Below are positions 51,027-59,533 of a DNA stretch of 64,000 bases, one piece after another. Origin of the DNA: Oscillospiraceae bacterium. Its GTDB lineage: Bacteria; Bacillota; Clostridia; Oscillospirales; Oscillospiraceae. Numbering within the stretch: the first letter of the stretch is position 1; every line of letters starts with the position of its first letter. The translations under genes were made by a program, and so were the position numbers. The notes under the pieces are model-generated. The model was not told the origin of the DNA and made no database searches. It was given only the letters and a program-made list of their open reading frames with translations. The stretch covers positions 62,001 through 126,000 of the forward strand of contig JAFSUG010000030.1 in the NCBI GenBank assembly GCA_017445385.1, in the 5' to 3' direction.

Positions 51027-52154
51027 TTATTTTGTTACCCACGTTCCCGTTGCCGCGCAGGTGAGATAGGCGTTGATGAAGCCGTCGATCTCGCCGTCCA
51101 TAACGGCGTTTATATTCGTCATCTCATAGCCTGTCCGCGTATCCTTTGCAAGCGTATAGGGCATGAAAACGTAGCTGCGGATCTGGCTGCCCCATTCGAT
51201 CTTCTGCTGCGCACCCTTGATATCGGAAATCTTCTCCAGATGCTCGCGCTCTTTGATCTCAATCAGCTTCGAGCGGAGCATCCGCATGCAGGTTTCCTTG
51301 TTTTGGAACTGATCGCGCTGTGTCTGGCAGGAGACAACGATGCCTGTCGGCTTATGAATGAGGCGGACTGCGGACGAGGTTTTATTGATGTGCTGGCCGC
51401 CTGCGCCGGAGGAGCGGTAAACCTGCATTTCAATGTCCTCGGGGCGGATGTCCACTTCGGTATCGTCCGAGATTTCGGGGATGACCTCAACGGCGGAGAA
51501 TGAGGTGTGGCGTCTGCCGGCAGCGTCAAACGGGGAGACGCGGACGAGCCGGTGCACGCCGTTTTCGCTCTTGAGGAAGCCGTAGGCGTTTTCGCCCTCG
51601 ATCATGATGCTGGCAGATTTGAGCCCTGCTTCATCGCCATCGAGATAGTCGAGAATTTTATAGGTGAAGCCGTGGCGCTCCGCCCAATGCGTATACATCC
51701 GGTAGAGCATCTGGCACCAGTCCTGCGCCTCGGTGCCGCCTGCGCCGGCCTGGAACGATACAAGCGCGTTGTTGCCGTCGTATTCGCCGGTGAGCAGGCT
51801 TTCCAGCCGCGCGCGCTCCATTTTCTCTTCCAGCGCCGCGTAGCCTTCGGTCAGCTCGTCAAGCATGGAATCATCGTCTTCCTCGATTGCCATTTCGCAG
51901 ATCGTGGTGAGATCGTCCCAGTCGCCGCACATTTTTTCGTAGCGCTCGATCTTCGCTTCCAGCTGCCGTGCCTGCTTCATGACCTTTTGCGAGGTTTCCT
52001 GGTTATCCCAAAAGCCGGGCGATTCGATCTGCGCGTGCAGGCGCTCCAGATCGTCGCGCCCGCGCGCAATATCGAGCGATTCGGCAAGCGCATCGAGCTT
52101 CGGGTGAAGCCCCGAAAGCTTAACTTTGTATTCGCCAAATTCAATTCGTGCCAA
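51027..52154 (-). CDS. prfB: Peptide chain release factor 2, without frameshift site
   Basis: 375 residues. RF2 identity is shown by the stop-reading SPF tripeptide in VRVSPFDAAGRRHTS; the GGQ loop SSGAGGQHINKTSSAVR (about 250) drives peptide release. The N-terminal helical domain is complete, and the point where most prfB genes carry an in-frame TGA and +1 shift (just before L-D-I) reads straight through as GAATCGCTCGAT. So autoregulation by frameshift is absent. The start is a TTG (52154) nine bases from CTCCTT-complement AAGGAG; no ATG fits, which may lower translation. Confidence 0.94.
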   Translation of the reverse strand: MARIEFGEYKVKLSGLHPKLDALAESLDIARGRDDLERLHAQIESPGFWDNQETSQKVMKQARQLEAKIERYEKMCGDWDDLTTICEMAIEEDDDSMLDELTEGYAALEEKMERARLESLLTGEYDGNNALVSFQAGAGGTEAQDWCQMLYRMYTHWAERHGFTYKILDYLDGDEAGLKSASIMIEGENAYGFLKSENGVHRLVRVSPFDAAGRRHTSFSAVEVIPEISDDTEVDIRPEDIEMQVYRSSGAGGQHINKTSSAVRLIHKPTGIVVSCQTQRDQFQNKETCMRMLRSKLIEIKEREHLEKISDIKGAQQKIEWGSQIRSYVFMPYTLAKDTRTGYEMTNINAVMDGEIDGFINAYLTCAATGTWVTK

Positions 52155-52180
52155 AGCTTGTCACTCCTTCTTTCCCGCTT

Positions 52181-52209
52181 ATTATAGAGGAAAAAGGGTC
52201 TACTGTAAA
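52181..52209 (-). promoter_or_regulatory. prfB promoter
   Basis: Minus strand TTTACA (52204-52209), 17 bases, TATAAT (52181-52186). Confidence 0.7.
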
Positions 52210-52212
52210 GCA

Positions 52213-52299
52213 TTATCTTTGCGAAACGCTGTATTCCTCGTCCTGAAAAATCAGATCGTCCACATCGCCGCCGATCGGCGGATCATAGAAAACTGTCAA
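52213..52299 (-). CDS. Possible 28-residue small protein
   Basis: A TTG start (52299) six bases after AGAGGTGA opens 28 codons rich in Asp, Pro and Gly (FYDPPIGGDVDDLIF, then QDEEYSVSQ). Codon use is like the neighbours. It ends inside the prfB promoter. No family recognised; it may be chance or a remnant. Confidence 0.25.
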   Translation of the reverse strand: MTVFYDPPIGGDVDDLIFQDEEYSVSQR

Positions 52300-52370
52300 A
52301 ATTCGTCACCTCTGAAAATCGTCTTTCTTCAGTTTATGTGGTGATCGCAAAAAAGATGCGCAAAAGGTGA

Positions 52371-52399
52371 TTGACGAACGACTTTTTTTATGATACAAT
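52371..52399 (+). promoter_or_regulatory. tRNA-Thr promoter
   Basis: TTGACG (52371-52376), 17 bases, TACAAT (52394-52399). Confidence 0.8.
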
Positions 52400-52417
52400 G
52401 TGTTTCCGTCGGGATGC

Positions 52418-52493
52418 GCTACTGTGGCTCAGTTGGTAGAGCAGCTGATTCGTAATCAGCAGGTCGCCGGTTCGAGTCCGGCCAGTAGCTCCA
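52418..52493 (+). tRNA. tRNA-Thr(CGT)
   Basis: 76 bases: acceptor GCTACTG/CAGTAGC, T73, encoded CCA. Anticodon stem CTGAT/ATCAG with loop TCGTA region gives anticodon CGT, reading ACG. T-loop GGTTCGAGTCC. Confidence 0.95.
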
Positions 52494-52494
52494 A

Positions 52495-52566
52495 AGAGAG
52501 ACGCCACCGGCGTCTCTCTTTTCTATTACCCGAAAAAAATCAGCCGCAGTACAGCTGATTTTTCAT
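52495..52566 (+). terminator. Two consecutive hairpins after tRNA-Thr
   Basis: AGAGAGACGCC-acc-GGCGTCTCTCTTTT (52497-52522) is a clear terminator. A second, AAATCAGC/GCTGATTT (about 52537-52564), with A-run and T-run, follows before tRNA-Arg. No separate promoter for tRNA-Arg is visible, so some read-through is needed. Confidence 0.75.
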
Positions 52567-52570
52567 ACCT

Positions 52571-52646
52571 GCCCCGGTAGCTCAGGGGATAGAGCATTCG
52601 CCTCCTAAGCGAAGGGTCGGACGTTCGAATCGTCTCCGGGGTGCCA
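52571..52646 (+). tRNA. tRNA-Arg(CCT)
   Basis: 76 bases with encoded CCA: acceptor GCCCCGG/CCGGGGT (first pair G-U), G73. Loop CTCCTAA between TTCGC and GCGAA gives anticodon CCT, reading AGG. T-loop CGTTCGAATCG. Confidence 0.95.
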
Positions 52647-52649
52647 AAA

Positions 52650-52688
52650 ACAGCCTTCCGAAGTTTATCTTCGGAAGGCTGTTTGCTT
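52650..52688 (+). terminator. tRNA-Arg terminator
   Basis: AAACAGCCTTCCGAAG-tttat-CTTCGGAAGGCTGTTT, followed by GCTTG. Confidence 0.85.
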
Positions 52689-52699
52689 GTAAAAATGTC

Positions 52700-52728
52700 T
52701 TGACAAACGGAAAAACTGCAAGTATAAT
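52700..52728 (+). promoter_or_regulatory. Promoter of the Leu T-box operon
   Basis: TTGACA (52700-52705), 17 bases, TATAAT (52723-52728). Confidence 0.88.
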
Positions 52729-52740
52729 CGGCTCAAAGTG

Positions 52741-53000
52741 AAATGCGATGACGGAAATTTGCCCTTGACGGAGCGCCAAAGAGAGTCGGCGGCTGGTGTA
52801 AGCCGATGCCAAAGTCAAACGGCAGTCTGGTTCCCGAGCAGGCGGTCTCAAAGCGAAAGCAAGTAAGTCCGCACGGTCGCCCCGTTACAGGCGTAGGACT
52901 TGCTTGAGTCCTGTGAGTGATCGCGTATGCGATAATCAGGGTGGTACCGCGAATTCGTTTCGTCCCTGAAGTCTTCGGACTTCGGGGGCGTTTGTTTTTT
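52741..53000 (+). promoter_or_regulatory. T-box leader, specifier CUG (leucine)
   Basis: Stem I: lower helix GGAA (52754-52757)/TTCC (52831-52834), upper helix GCC-TTGAC/GTCAA-GGC, AGAGAG bulge and TCGGC/GCCGA arm. The seven bases AGTCTGG between upper and lower helix fit the pattern NNN-specifier-N, giving CTG at 52827-52829 (Leu). T-box sequence AGGGTGGTACCGCG (52938-52951); its UGGU pairs with ACCA, matching a tRNA with A73 such as tRNA-Leu. Terminator CGTCCCTGAAGTC/GACTTCGGGGGCG (52961-52990) with a T-run. Uncharged tRNA-Leu should let transcription proceed. Confidence 0.88.
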
Positions 53001-53018
53001 ATCCGGGGAGGAATGATT

Positions 53019-54431
53019 ATGAAGTGCATTTGGCTTAGCGACGTTACGATGAAGCGCATGGGAAAGGGGAGCGGCATTACGCTTTCCTTCCGCGAGAAGA
53101 TCGAGCTTTGCAAGCTGCTCGATAAGCTCGGCGTTTCCTCGATTGAAACCGCGCCGATTGAAAACAGAAGAACGGACGCTTTGCTGCTGAAGTCGCTTTC
53201 GTCTGCGGTTTCGCATGCGTGTCTCACCGTGCCGGTTCCGGCAACCGAGCCGGACGGCGCAGCGTTTATCTGGAGCTGCCTGAAAGACGCGAAGCACGCG
53301 CGGCTGCAGGTGAGCCTGCCGGTTTCAACCGTGCAGATGGAGTACCTCTACCACAAAAAGCCGGATGATATGCTTGCGCTGATCGCAAAGACGGTTGCAG
53401 AATGTCGCGCGCTTTGCGCGGACGTGGAATTCTGCGCAGAGGACGCCGGCAGAAGCGAGCCGGAGTTTTTGAAAAAAGCGATTCACGCGGCGGAAGAAAA
53501 CGGCGCGACGCGCATAACCGTATGCGATACGGCAGGCGAGCTGATGCCGAAGGACTTTTTCCATTTCACAGAAAACGCGAAAAAGGCGCTCGGCGCGGAG
53601 ATTAAGCTCGGCGTGAGCATTTCAAACAATCTCTATATGGCAGACGCCTGCGCCGTTGATGCTGTTCAGGCAGGCGCGGACGAGATCAAGGTTGTTTCCT
53701 GCGGCGAGGACGAGGTTTCGCTCGGCAAGTTTGCGGCGATCCTGCGCGCGCATGAAGATACGCTCGGCGCAACCTGCGCCGTTCGGACGACTGAGCTTCG
53801 CCGCACGATGGAGCAGATCGTTTGGCTGTGCAAAACCAACCGCAGCAAGGCATCGCCCTTTGACAGCGGCGTAAGAGAAGAAGAGGACTTCTCCTTAAGC
53901 GCGCATGACGATGCCGACGCCGTTTGCAAAGCGGCGGAGCGGCTTGGCTACGACCTTTCGGATGAAGACGCGAAAAAGGTTTTTGAGGCGTTCCAAACCG
54001 TTGCCGCCAAGAAGGAAAAAATCTCGGCGAAGGAGCTGGACGTGCTGATTGCAACGTCTGCGCTGCAGGTCCCGCCGACCTATACGCTGGAGAGCTTTGT
54101 GATAAACTCCGGCAATATCATCACCGCAACGAGCCATATCAAGCTAAAGAAGGACGGCGTTACGCTCGACGGCGTTTGCGTAGGCGACGGCCCGATCGAC
54201 GCTTCATTCCTTGCGATGGAGCAGATTACGGGAACGCATTATGAGCTCGATGATTTCCAAATCCGCGCCGTCACCGAAGGCCGGGAGGCAATGGGCGAAT
54301 CGGTTGTCCGCCTGCGTTCGCGCGGCAAGCTGTATTCCGGCCGCGGGCTTTCTACGGATATCGTTGCCTCCAGCATCATGGCATACGTAAACGCGCTGAA
54401 CAAGATCGTCTATGAGGAGACAGAGCAATGA
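53019..54431 (+). CDS. 2-isopropylmalate-synthase-like protein lacking catalytic residues
   Basis: 470 residues. The HMGL/IPMS barrel (1-290) and LeuA dimer/allosteric domain (about 350-465, YTLESFVINSGNIITATSHI, GVCVGDGPIDASFLAMEQI) are both present. But the TLRDGEQ active-site loop reads TMKRMGK (10-16), and the metal-binding HTH of HTHND reads SIS (200-202); only the first Asp (D8) and the Asn are kept. It therefore should not make isopropylmalate. A leucine-sensing or scaffold role is possible. Start ATG 53019 with GGGGAGG seven bases upstream; an upstream ATG at 53013 is too close. Controlled by a leucine T-box and coupled (ATGA) to the ligase gene. Confidence 0.8.
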   Translation: MKCIWLSDVTMKRMGKGSGITLSFREKIELCKLLDKLGVSSIETAPIENRRTDALLLKSLSSAVSHACLTVPVPATEPDGAAFIWSCLKDAKHARLQVSLPVSTVQMEYLYHKKPDDMLALIAKTVAECRALCADVEFCAEDAGRSEPEFLKKAIHAAEENGATRITVCDTAGELMPKDFFHFTENAKKALGAEIKLGVSISNNLYMADACAVDAVQAGADEIKVVSCGEDEVSLGKFAAILRAHEDTLGATCAVRTTELRRTMEQIVWLCKTNRSKASPFDSGVREEEDFSLSAHDDADAVCKAAERLGYDLSDEDAKKVFEAFQTVAAKKEKISAKELDVLIATSALQVPPTYTLESFVINSGNIITATSHIKLKKDGVTLDGVCVGDGPIDASFLAMEQITGTHYELDDFQIRAVTEGREAMGESVVRLRSRGKLYSGRGLSTDIVASSIMAYVNALNKIVYEETEQ

Positions 54432-56905
54432 AGCTTTCTTTTTCAACCAGAGGCCGCCTGAATACGCCGTGGGCAGAGCTTTGCCAGATGGCAAAGGAAA
54501 ACGGCTTCGGCGGCATTGAGGTCTATGACGCATATAAGGATAAGCTGCTCACCGGCGCAGGCGGTCCGCTCCATAAATATAACGCAGCTTCCACGCTGCG
54601 CGAAATGCGCGATAACCGCCTCACGATCCCCGTGTTTGACAGCTCCTGCAACATCGGCTTCGGCGATGCGCAGACGATGCAGGACATCCTGTTCCTGATG
54701 GAGCTTGCAGCATCTGTGCAGACAAAATACGTGGCGATCCGCTCGGACTGCACGGATATGGAAGCTGTAAAAAAAGAGCTCGATGCGCTGCTGCCTTCGG
54801 CGCGCAAGTACAGCGTTGTGCTGCTGATCAAAACGAACGGCGCGTTCTCCGATACGAAAAAGGTGCGCGAGCTGCTCGATGCTTACGCTTCGGATGAACT
54901 GGGCGTGCTTTGGGACGTGCATCATCCTTACCGCGATTGCGGCGAAACGCCCGATGAAACGATCAAAAACCTCGGCGCGTACGTGAAGCACGTGCACTTC
55001 CGCGACTCCGGCGATGAGGGCGAATACGAGCTTGTCGGAGAGGGTACGCTGCCCATTGCGGACATGATGCGCGCGCTGTACTCGGTGGACTATGCCGGCT
55101 TCCTTTCGCTGGAATGGAAGACGGAATGGATGGAGGATCTGCCCGATCTGGACGTCATTCTTCCGTATTATGTAAACTATATGCATCGCTTCCGCTCCAC
55201 GCGCGGAAAAAAGAAAATGCTCTATCCGAATCACGACGGCACGGGGCAGTACGTTTGGAAAAAGGACGAGCTGATCGATCTGACGTTTCCGCAGGTGCTT
55301 GACCGCATGGCGGAGGAATTTCCCGATCAGTACTGCTTTAAGTATACGACGCTGGACTATACGAGAACCTACAGCGAGTTTCGCGATGACGTGGATGCGT
55401 TTGCGCGTGCGCTCGTTTCGCTCGGCGTGCGCGCCGGCAGCAAGGTTGCGATTTGGGCAACGAACGTTCCGGCGTGGTTTATAACCTTTTGGGCGGCGAC
55501 GAAGATCGGCGCGGTGCTGGTTACGGTTAATACTGCCTATAAGATTCACGAGGCGGAATACCTGCTGCGCCAGTCCGACACGCATACGCTGGTTATGATC
55601 GATTCCTGTCTCGATTCCGATTACCGCGGCATCATTAATGAGCTTTGCCCGGAGATCGCTTCCGCGAAGCCGGGTGAGCCGCTCCATTGCAAGCGGCTGC
55701 CGTTTTTGCGCAACGTGATTTCCGTTGGCTTCCGTATGCAGGGCTGCCTGACGTTTGAGGAAGCGATGGCGCGCGCGGAGCTGACGCCACAGCGCGAGAT
55801 CGACCGCATGGCTGCCGCCGTCCGTCCGGACGACGTGTGCAATATGCAGTACACCTCCGGCACGACCGGCTTCCCTAAGGGTGTTATGCTCACGAATTAT
55901 AACGTTGTAAATAACGGCAAGTGCATCGGCGACCGCATGGGACTTTCCACAGCCGACCGCATGATGATCCAGGTGCCGATGTTCCACTGCTTCGGCATGG
56001 TGCTTTCGATGACCTCCTCAATGACGCACGGCGCAACGATCTGCCCGATGCCGTACTTTTCGGCAAAAAGCTCGCTCGCGTGCATCAACCAGGAGAAAAT
56101 CACCTGCTTCAACGGCGTGCCGACGATGTTTATTGCGATGTTCAACCATCCCGACTACCGCAAAACGGATTTTTCGCATATGCGCACGGGGATTATGGCA
56201 GGCTCGGGCTGTCCGCCGGAGTTGATGCGCCGCGCCGCCGAGCCGGACGAGATGCACATGACCGGCATCGTAAGCGTTTACGGGCAGACGGAATCCTCCC
56301 CGGGCAGCACGATGTCCGCATGGACGGACCCCATCGACGTGCGCTGCGATACGGTCGGCTACGATTTTCCGCACGTGCAGTGCAAAATCATCAATCCCGA
56401 AACGGGCGAAACGGTTGCAGCGGGGGAGAACGGCGAGTTCTGCTCGCGCGGCTATAATACGATGAAGGGCTACTACAAAATGCCCAACGCCACGCGCGAT
56501 ACGGTGGACAGCGAGGGCTGGCTGCACTCGGGCGACCTTGCCTGCCGCGATGAAAACGGCAACTACCGCATTACGGGACGGCTGAAGGATATGATCATCC
56601 GCGGCGGTGAGAACATCTACCCCAAGGAGATCGAGGAGTTTATCTATACGCATCCGAAGGTTCAGGACGTGCAGGTGATCGGCGTGCCGGATCAGCGCTA
56701 TGGCGAGGAGGCGATGGCGTGCATCATTCTGAAAGAGGGCGAAAGCGTAACGGAGCCGGAGATGCGCGCATATATCACCGCATCTCTTGCGCGCCATAAG
56801 GTGCCGAAATACATCGAATTCGTGGAGGCGTTCCCGATGAACGCCGCCGGCAAGATCCTCAAGTACAAAATGCGCGAAGAGGCGGTCAAACGCCTCGGAT
56901 TATAA
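54428..56905 (+). CDS. TIM-barrel / acyl-CoA ligase fusion
   Basis: 825 residues. Residues 1-255: xylose-isomerase/AP-endonuclease-2-like barrel (FGGIEVYDAY, LWDVHHPYR, VKHVHFRDSG, FLSLEWKTEW); the first metal Glu of the family (xEN) appears as Lys in LLIKTNG, so its activity is doubtful. Residues about 285-825: adenylate-forming ligase of the medium/long-chain acyl-CoA synthetase type, with YTSGTTGFPKG (P-loop), YGQTESSPG, SGDLACRDENGNYRITGRLKDMIIRGGENIYP and the catalytic Lys in NAAGKILKYK. It should activate a carboxylic acid as acyl-AMP then acyl-CoA. Overlaps the IPMS-like gene by four bases under leucine T-box control; isovalerate is the natural guess. Confidence 0.85.
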   Translation: MKLSFSTRGRLNTPWAELCQMAKENGFGGIEVYDAYKDKLLTGAGGPLHKYNAASTLREMRDNRLTIPVFDSSCNIGFGDAQTMQDILFLMELAASVQTKYVAIRSDCTDMEAVKKELDALLPSARKYSVVLLIKTNGAFSDTKKVRELLDAYASDELGVLWDVHHPYRDCGETPDETIKNLGAYVKHVHFRDSGDEGEYELVGEGTLPIADMMRALYSVDYAGFLSLEWKTEWMEDLPDLDVILPYYVNYMHRFRSTRGKKKMLYPNHDGTGQYVWKKDELIDLTFPQVLDRMAEEFPDQYCFKYTTLDYTRTYSEFRDDVDAFARALVSLGVRAGSKVAIWATNVPAWFITFWAATKIGAVLVTVNTAYKIHEAEYLLRQSDTHTLVMIDSCLDSDYRGIINELCPEIASAKPGEPLHCKRLPFLRNVISVGFRMQGCLTFEEAMARAELTPQREIDRMAAAVRPDDVCNMQYTSGTTGFPKGVMLTNYNVVNNGKCIGDRMGLSTADRMMIQVPMFHCFGMVLSMTSSMTHGATICPMPYFSAKSSLACINQEKITCFNGVPTMFIAMFNHPDYRKTDFSHMRTGIMAGSGCPPELMRRAAEPDEMHMTGIVSVYGQTESSPGSTMSAWTDPIDVRCDTVGYDFPHVQCKIINPETGETVAAGENGEFCSRGYNTMKGYYKMPNATRDTVDSEGWLHSGDLACRDENGNYRITGRLKDMIIRGGENIYPKEIEEFIYTHPKVQDVQVIGVPDQRYGEEAMACIILKEGESVTEPEMRAYITASLARHKVPKYIEFVEAFPMNAAGKILKYKMREEAVKRLGL

Positions 56906-56920
56906 AAAATAAAAAAGTTC

Positions 56921-57222
56921 TTGACAAATCGGGGCGGCGGTGGTAAAAACAATACAACAAAGGCAATGACGAAGACGGCGTTGAGATTTCTTTTTCAGAG
57001 AGCCGATGGCTGGTGCAAATCGGTAAAGCGGTCTCATAGATGCCCATCCCTTCCGAGCCGAAGCCCGAAAAACGCAAGTTGAGTAGACGCTTCCGTAGTT
57101 GCTGCGTGAAAGCATAGGGATTGTTAGATCCTGCTGAGCGGCAGCCGATCGGCTGCAATTTGAGTGGTACCGCGAGTGTTATCAGTACACCCGTCTCAAA
57201 GCATTGAGACGGGTGTTTTTTG
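56921..57222 (+). promoter_or_regulatory. Promoter and T-box leader, specifier AUC (isoleucine)
   Basis: TTGACA (56921-56926), 17 bases, TAAAAA (56944-56949). Stem I: lower helix GAAG/CTTC (57050-57053), loop ACGG on the 5' side, upper helix CGTTGAGA with TCTC..GATG, arm CCGAT/ATCGG with AGAGAG bulge. The seven bases CCCATCC before CTTC give specifier ATC (57046-57048, Ile). T-box TGAGTGGTACCGCGAG (57161-57176), A73-compatible. Terminator ACACCCGTCTC/GAGACGGGTGT then T-run (57187-57222). A shift by one base would give His or Ser, but only ATC fits the spacing seen in the sister leaders. Confidence 0.82.
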
Positions 57223-57241
57223 TTTACAAGGAGGTAATTGC

Positions 57242-59509
57242 ATGACAGATACCGAACTCCAAAAAATGCAGGAGATCGCCCTGCGAATCCGCGAAATGCG
57301 CGAGATCACCGGCCTGACGCAGGCGGAGATGGCGGAAAAGGTTGAGGTCACGCCGGAGGCGTATATCCGCTATGAAAACGGACAGGACGATTTCCCGTTC
57401 ACATTTATTCATAAATGCGCAAAGGTCTTCGATATCGGCATTACCGACCTGCTCGAAGGCGAAAGCGCGCATCTTTCCTCCTATACCGTTACGCGCAAAG
57501 GTCACGGCCTGCAGACGGCAAAGGAGGAGGGCATCGAGATCAGCGATCTTGCGCCGATGTTCCGAAAGAAGATCGCAGAGCCGTACCACGTGAAATATGA
57601 ATACGATGAAAAGCTCCAGAATCAGCCGATCCATCTGATCAAGCACTCCGGCCAGGAATTTGACCTCGTTCTGCAGGGACGGCTCAAGGTGCAGGTTGGC
57701 GAAAATATCGAATACCTCTCCGAGGGCGACAGCATCTACTATAACAGCTCCACGCCGCACGGTATGATCGCCGTTGACGGGCGCGACTGCCTGTTCCTGG
57801 CGGTTGTTCTGCCGGGCGCGGACCAGAGCGAGACGATGGTGCGCGATACCTTGATCCCTGCGCGCATCTCCAATCACCAGCTGATTTCCTCGAAGTTTGT
57901 GCAGTGCGAAGAGAGCGAAACGGGCTATCCGATTTCGGTCAAGTTCCAGAACGAGGACAAGTTCAATTTCGCGTTCGATATTGTTGACGCGCTGGCAAAG
58001 CGCGACCCGGATAAGCTTGCGATGCTGCACATCGCTGCGGATAAAACCGAGCGCCGCTTCACCTTCAAGGATATGAAGCGCCATTCCAACCAGTGCGCCA
58101 ACTATTTTAAGAACCTCGGCATCAAGAAGGGCGACCGCGTGATGCTCGTGCTCAAGCGCCATTATCAGTTCTGGTTTGCGATCCTTGCGCTGCATAAGCT
58201 CGGCGCGATTGCGATTCCGGCAACCAATCAGCTTCAGGCGCACGATTTTGAGTACCGCTTCAACGCCGCAGGCGTCAGCGCGATCATCTGCACGGCGGAC
58301 GGCGATACCGCCCAACAGGTTGAGCTTGCGGAAAAGACGAGCCCGACGCTGAAAACGAAGCTGCTTGTTGGCGGCTCGCGCGAGGGCTGGCATGACTTCA
58401 ATGAAGAATATCCGCTTTACAGCACGCATTTCTATCGCACAGCGGATACCGCCTGCGGCGATGATTCGATGCTGATGTTCTTCACCTCCGGCACAACCGG
58501 CTATCCGAAGATCGCGGAGCACAGCTATAAATATCCGCTCGGCCACTTTATGACCGCCAAATACTGGCACGGCGTGAGCGATGAGGGGCTGCATTTCACG
58601 ATTTCCGAAACCGGATGGGGCAAAGCTCTTTGGGGCAAGCTCTACGGGCAGTGGCTTTGCGAGGGCGCGGTCTTTACCTATGACTTTGACCGCTTTGACG
58701 CCGCGGACATTCTGCCGATGTTCGCGAAGTACCATATTACCACCTTCTGCGCGCCGCCTACGATGCTGCGCATGATGATCCGGCAGGATATCTCGCAGTA
58801 CGATCTTTCCTCCGTGCGCCACATGACAACCGCCGGAGAGGCGCTCAACCCCGAGGTTTACAGGCTCTTCGAAAAGGCGACGGGCTTGCAGATAATGGAG
58901 GGCTTCGGTCAGACGGAGACCACGCTTTCGATTGCAAACTTCATTGGTGGGGCGCACAAGCTCGGCTCGATGGGCAGACCCTCGCCGCTGTTTGACGTGG
59001 ACATCGTCGATCCCGACGGCAACAGCCTGCCGGACGGCGAAGTGGGCGAAATCGTTATCAAGACGGGCGACAAAGCGCCGGTTGGTCTTTTCAAGGAATA
59101 CTACCGCAACCCGGAGAGTACCGCCGCCGCGTGGCACGATGGGTATTACCATACGGGCGATACCGCATGGCGCGATGAGGACGGCTTCTTCTGGTACGTC
59201 GGCAGAGTGGACGATGTGATCAAGTCCTCCGGCTACCGTATCGGGCCGTTCGAGATCGAGAGCGTGATTATGGAGCTTCCTTACGTGCTGGAATGCGGCG
59301 TATCCGCCGCGCCGGATGACGTGCGCGGACAGGTTGTAAAAGCGTCCATCGTTCTTGTTCCCGGCACGGAGGGCACGGAGGAGCTCAAAAAAGAGATTCA
59401 GAACTACGTAAAAACGCATACTGCGCCGTATAAATATCCGCGAATCGTCGTCTTCCGCGAGAGCTTACCCAAGACGATCAGCGGCAAAATCCGCCGCAAT
59501 TTGCTGTAA
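57242..59509 (+). CDS. XRE-HTH / cupin / acyl-CoA ligase fusion (isoleucine unit)
   Basis: 755 residues. HTH_XRE (about 13-70, REITGLTQAEMAEKVEVTPE), cupin_2 (about 130-192, HSGQEFDLVLQGRLKVQVG, EGDSIYYNSSTPHGM), then an adenylate-forming ligase (about 245-755): FFTSGTTGYPKIAEHS (P-loop near 415), GFGQTETT, HTGDTAWRDEDGFFWYVGR, DDVIKSSGYRIGPFEIE, and the catalytic Lys in TISGKIRR. The ligase resembles medium-chain (ACSM-like) acyl-CoA synthetases. Start ATG 57242 with AAGGAGGT; frames opening earlier lie in the T-box. HTH-cupin proteins normally act as regulators; fusion to the enzyme suggests a ligand-sensing, perhaps self-regulating ligase. 2-Methylbutyrate is the guessed substrate. Confidence 0.85.
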   Translation: MTDTELQKMQEIALRIREMREITGLTQAEMAEKVEVTPEAYIRYENGQDDFPFTFIHKCAKVFDIGITDLLEGESAHLSSYTVTRKGHGLQTAKEEGIEISDLAPMFRKKIAEPYHVKYEYDEKLQNQPIHLIKHSGQEFDLVLQGRLKVQVGENIEYLSEGDSIYYNSSTPHGMIAVDGRDCLFLAVVLPGADQSETMVRDTLIPARISNHQLISSKFVQCEESETGYPISVKFQNEDKFNFAFDIVDALAKRDPDKLAMLHIAADKTERRFTFKDMKRHSNQCANYFKNLGIKKGDRVMLVLKRHYQFWFAILALHKLGAIAIPATNQLQAHDFEYRFNAAGVSAIICTADGDTAQQVELAEKTSPTLKTKLLVGGSREGWHDFNEEYPLYSTHFYRTADTACGDDSMLMFFTSGTTGYPKIAEHSYKYPLGHFMTAKYWHGVSDEGLHFTISETGWGKALWGKLYGQWLCEGAVFTYDFDRFDAADILPMFAKYHITTFCAPPTMLRMMIRQDISQYDLSSVRHMTTAGEALNPEVYRLFEKATGLQIMEGFGQTETTLSIANFIGGAHKLGSMGRPSPLFDVDIVDPDGNSLPDGEVGEIVIKTGDKAPVGLFKEYYRNPESTAAAWHDGYYHTGDTAWRDEDGFFWYVGRVDDVIKSSGYRIGPFEIESVIMELPYVLECGVSAAPDDVRGQVVKASIVLVPGTEGTEELKKEIQNYVKTHTAPYKYPRIVVFRESLPKTISGKIRRNLL

Positions 59510-59533
59510 TGTGAAAAGTACTGAAAAAACCTC

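Noticed and set aside
52126..52344. Plus-strand 72-codon frame upstream of tRNA-Thr
   Set aside because: It crosses the prfB start and promoter region in the opposite direction, lacks a ribosome site and shows no family sequence.
52917..53018. Longer N-terminus for the IPMS-like protein starting in the leader
   Set aside because: That frame runs through the T-box and its terminator and has no ribosome site; ATG 53019 has a strong one.
57044..57053. Reading the shared TTC of all three T-boxes as a Phe specifier
   Set aside because: The TTC is part of the lower Stem I helix (GAAG/CTTC, GGAA/TTCC). Counting seven bases from the upper helix gives CTG, ATC and GTA instead.
57164..57241. Upstream start for the Ile-unit ligase
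   Set aside because: It lies in the antiterminator/terminator; AAGGAGGT directly precedes ATG 57242.
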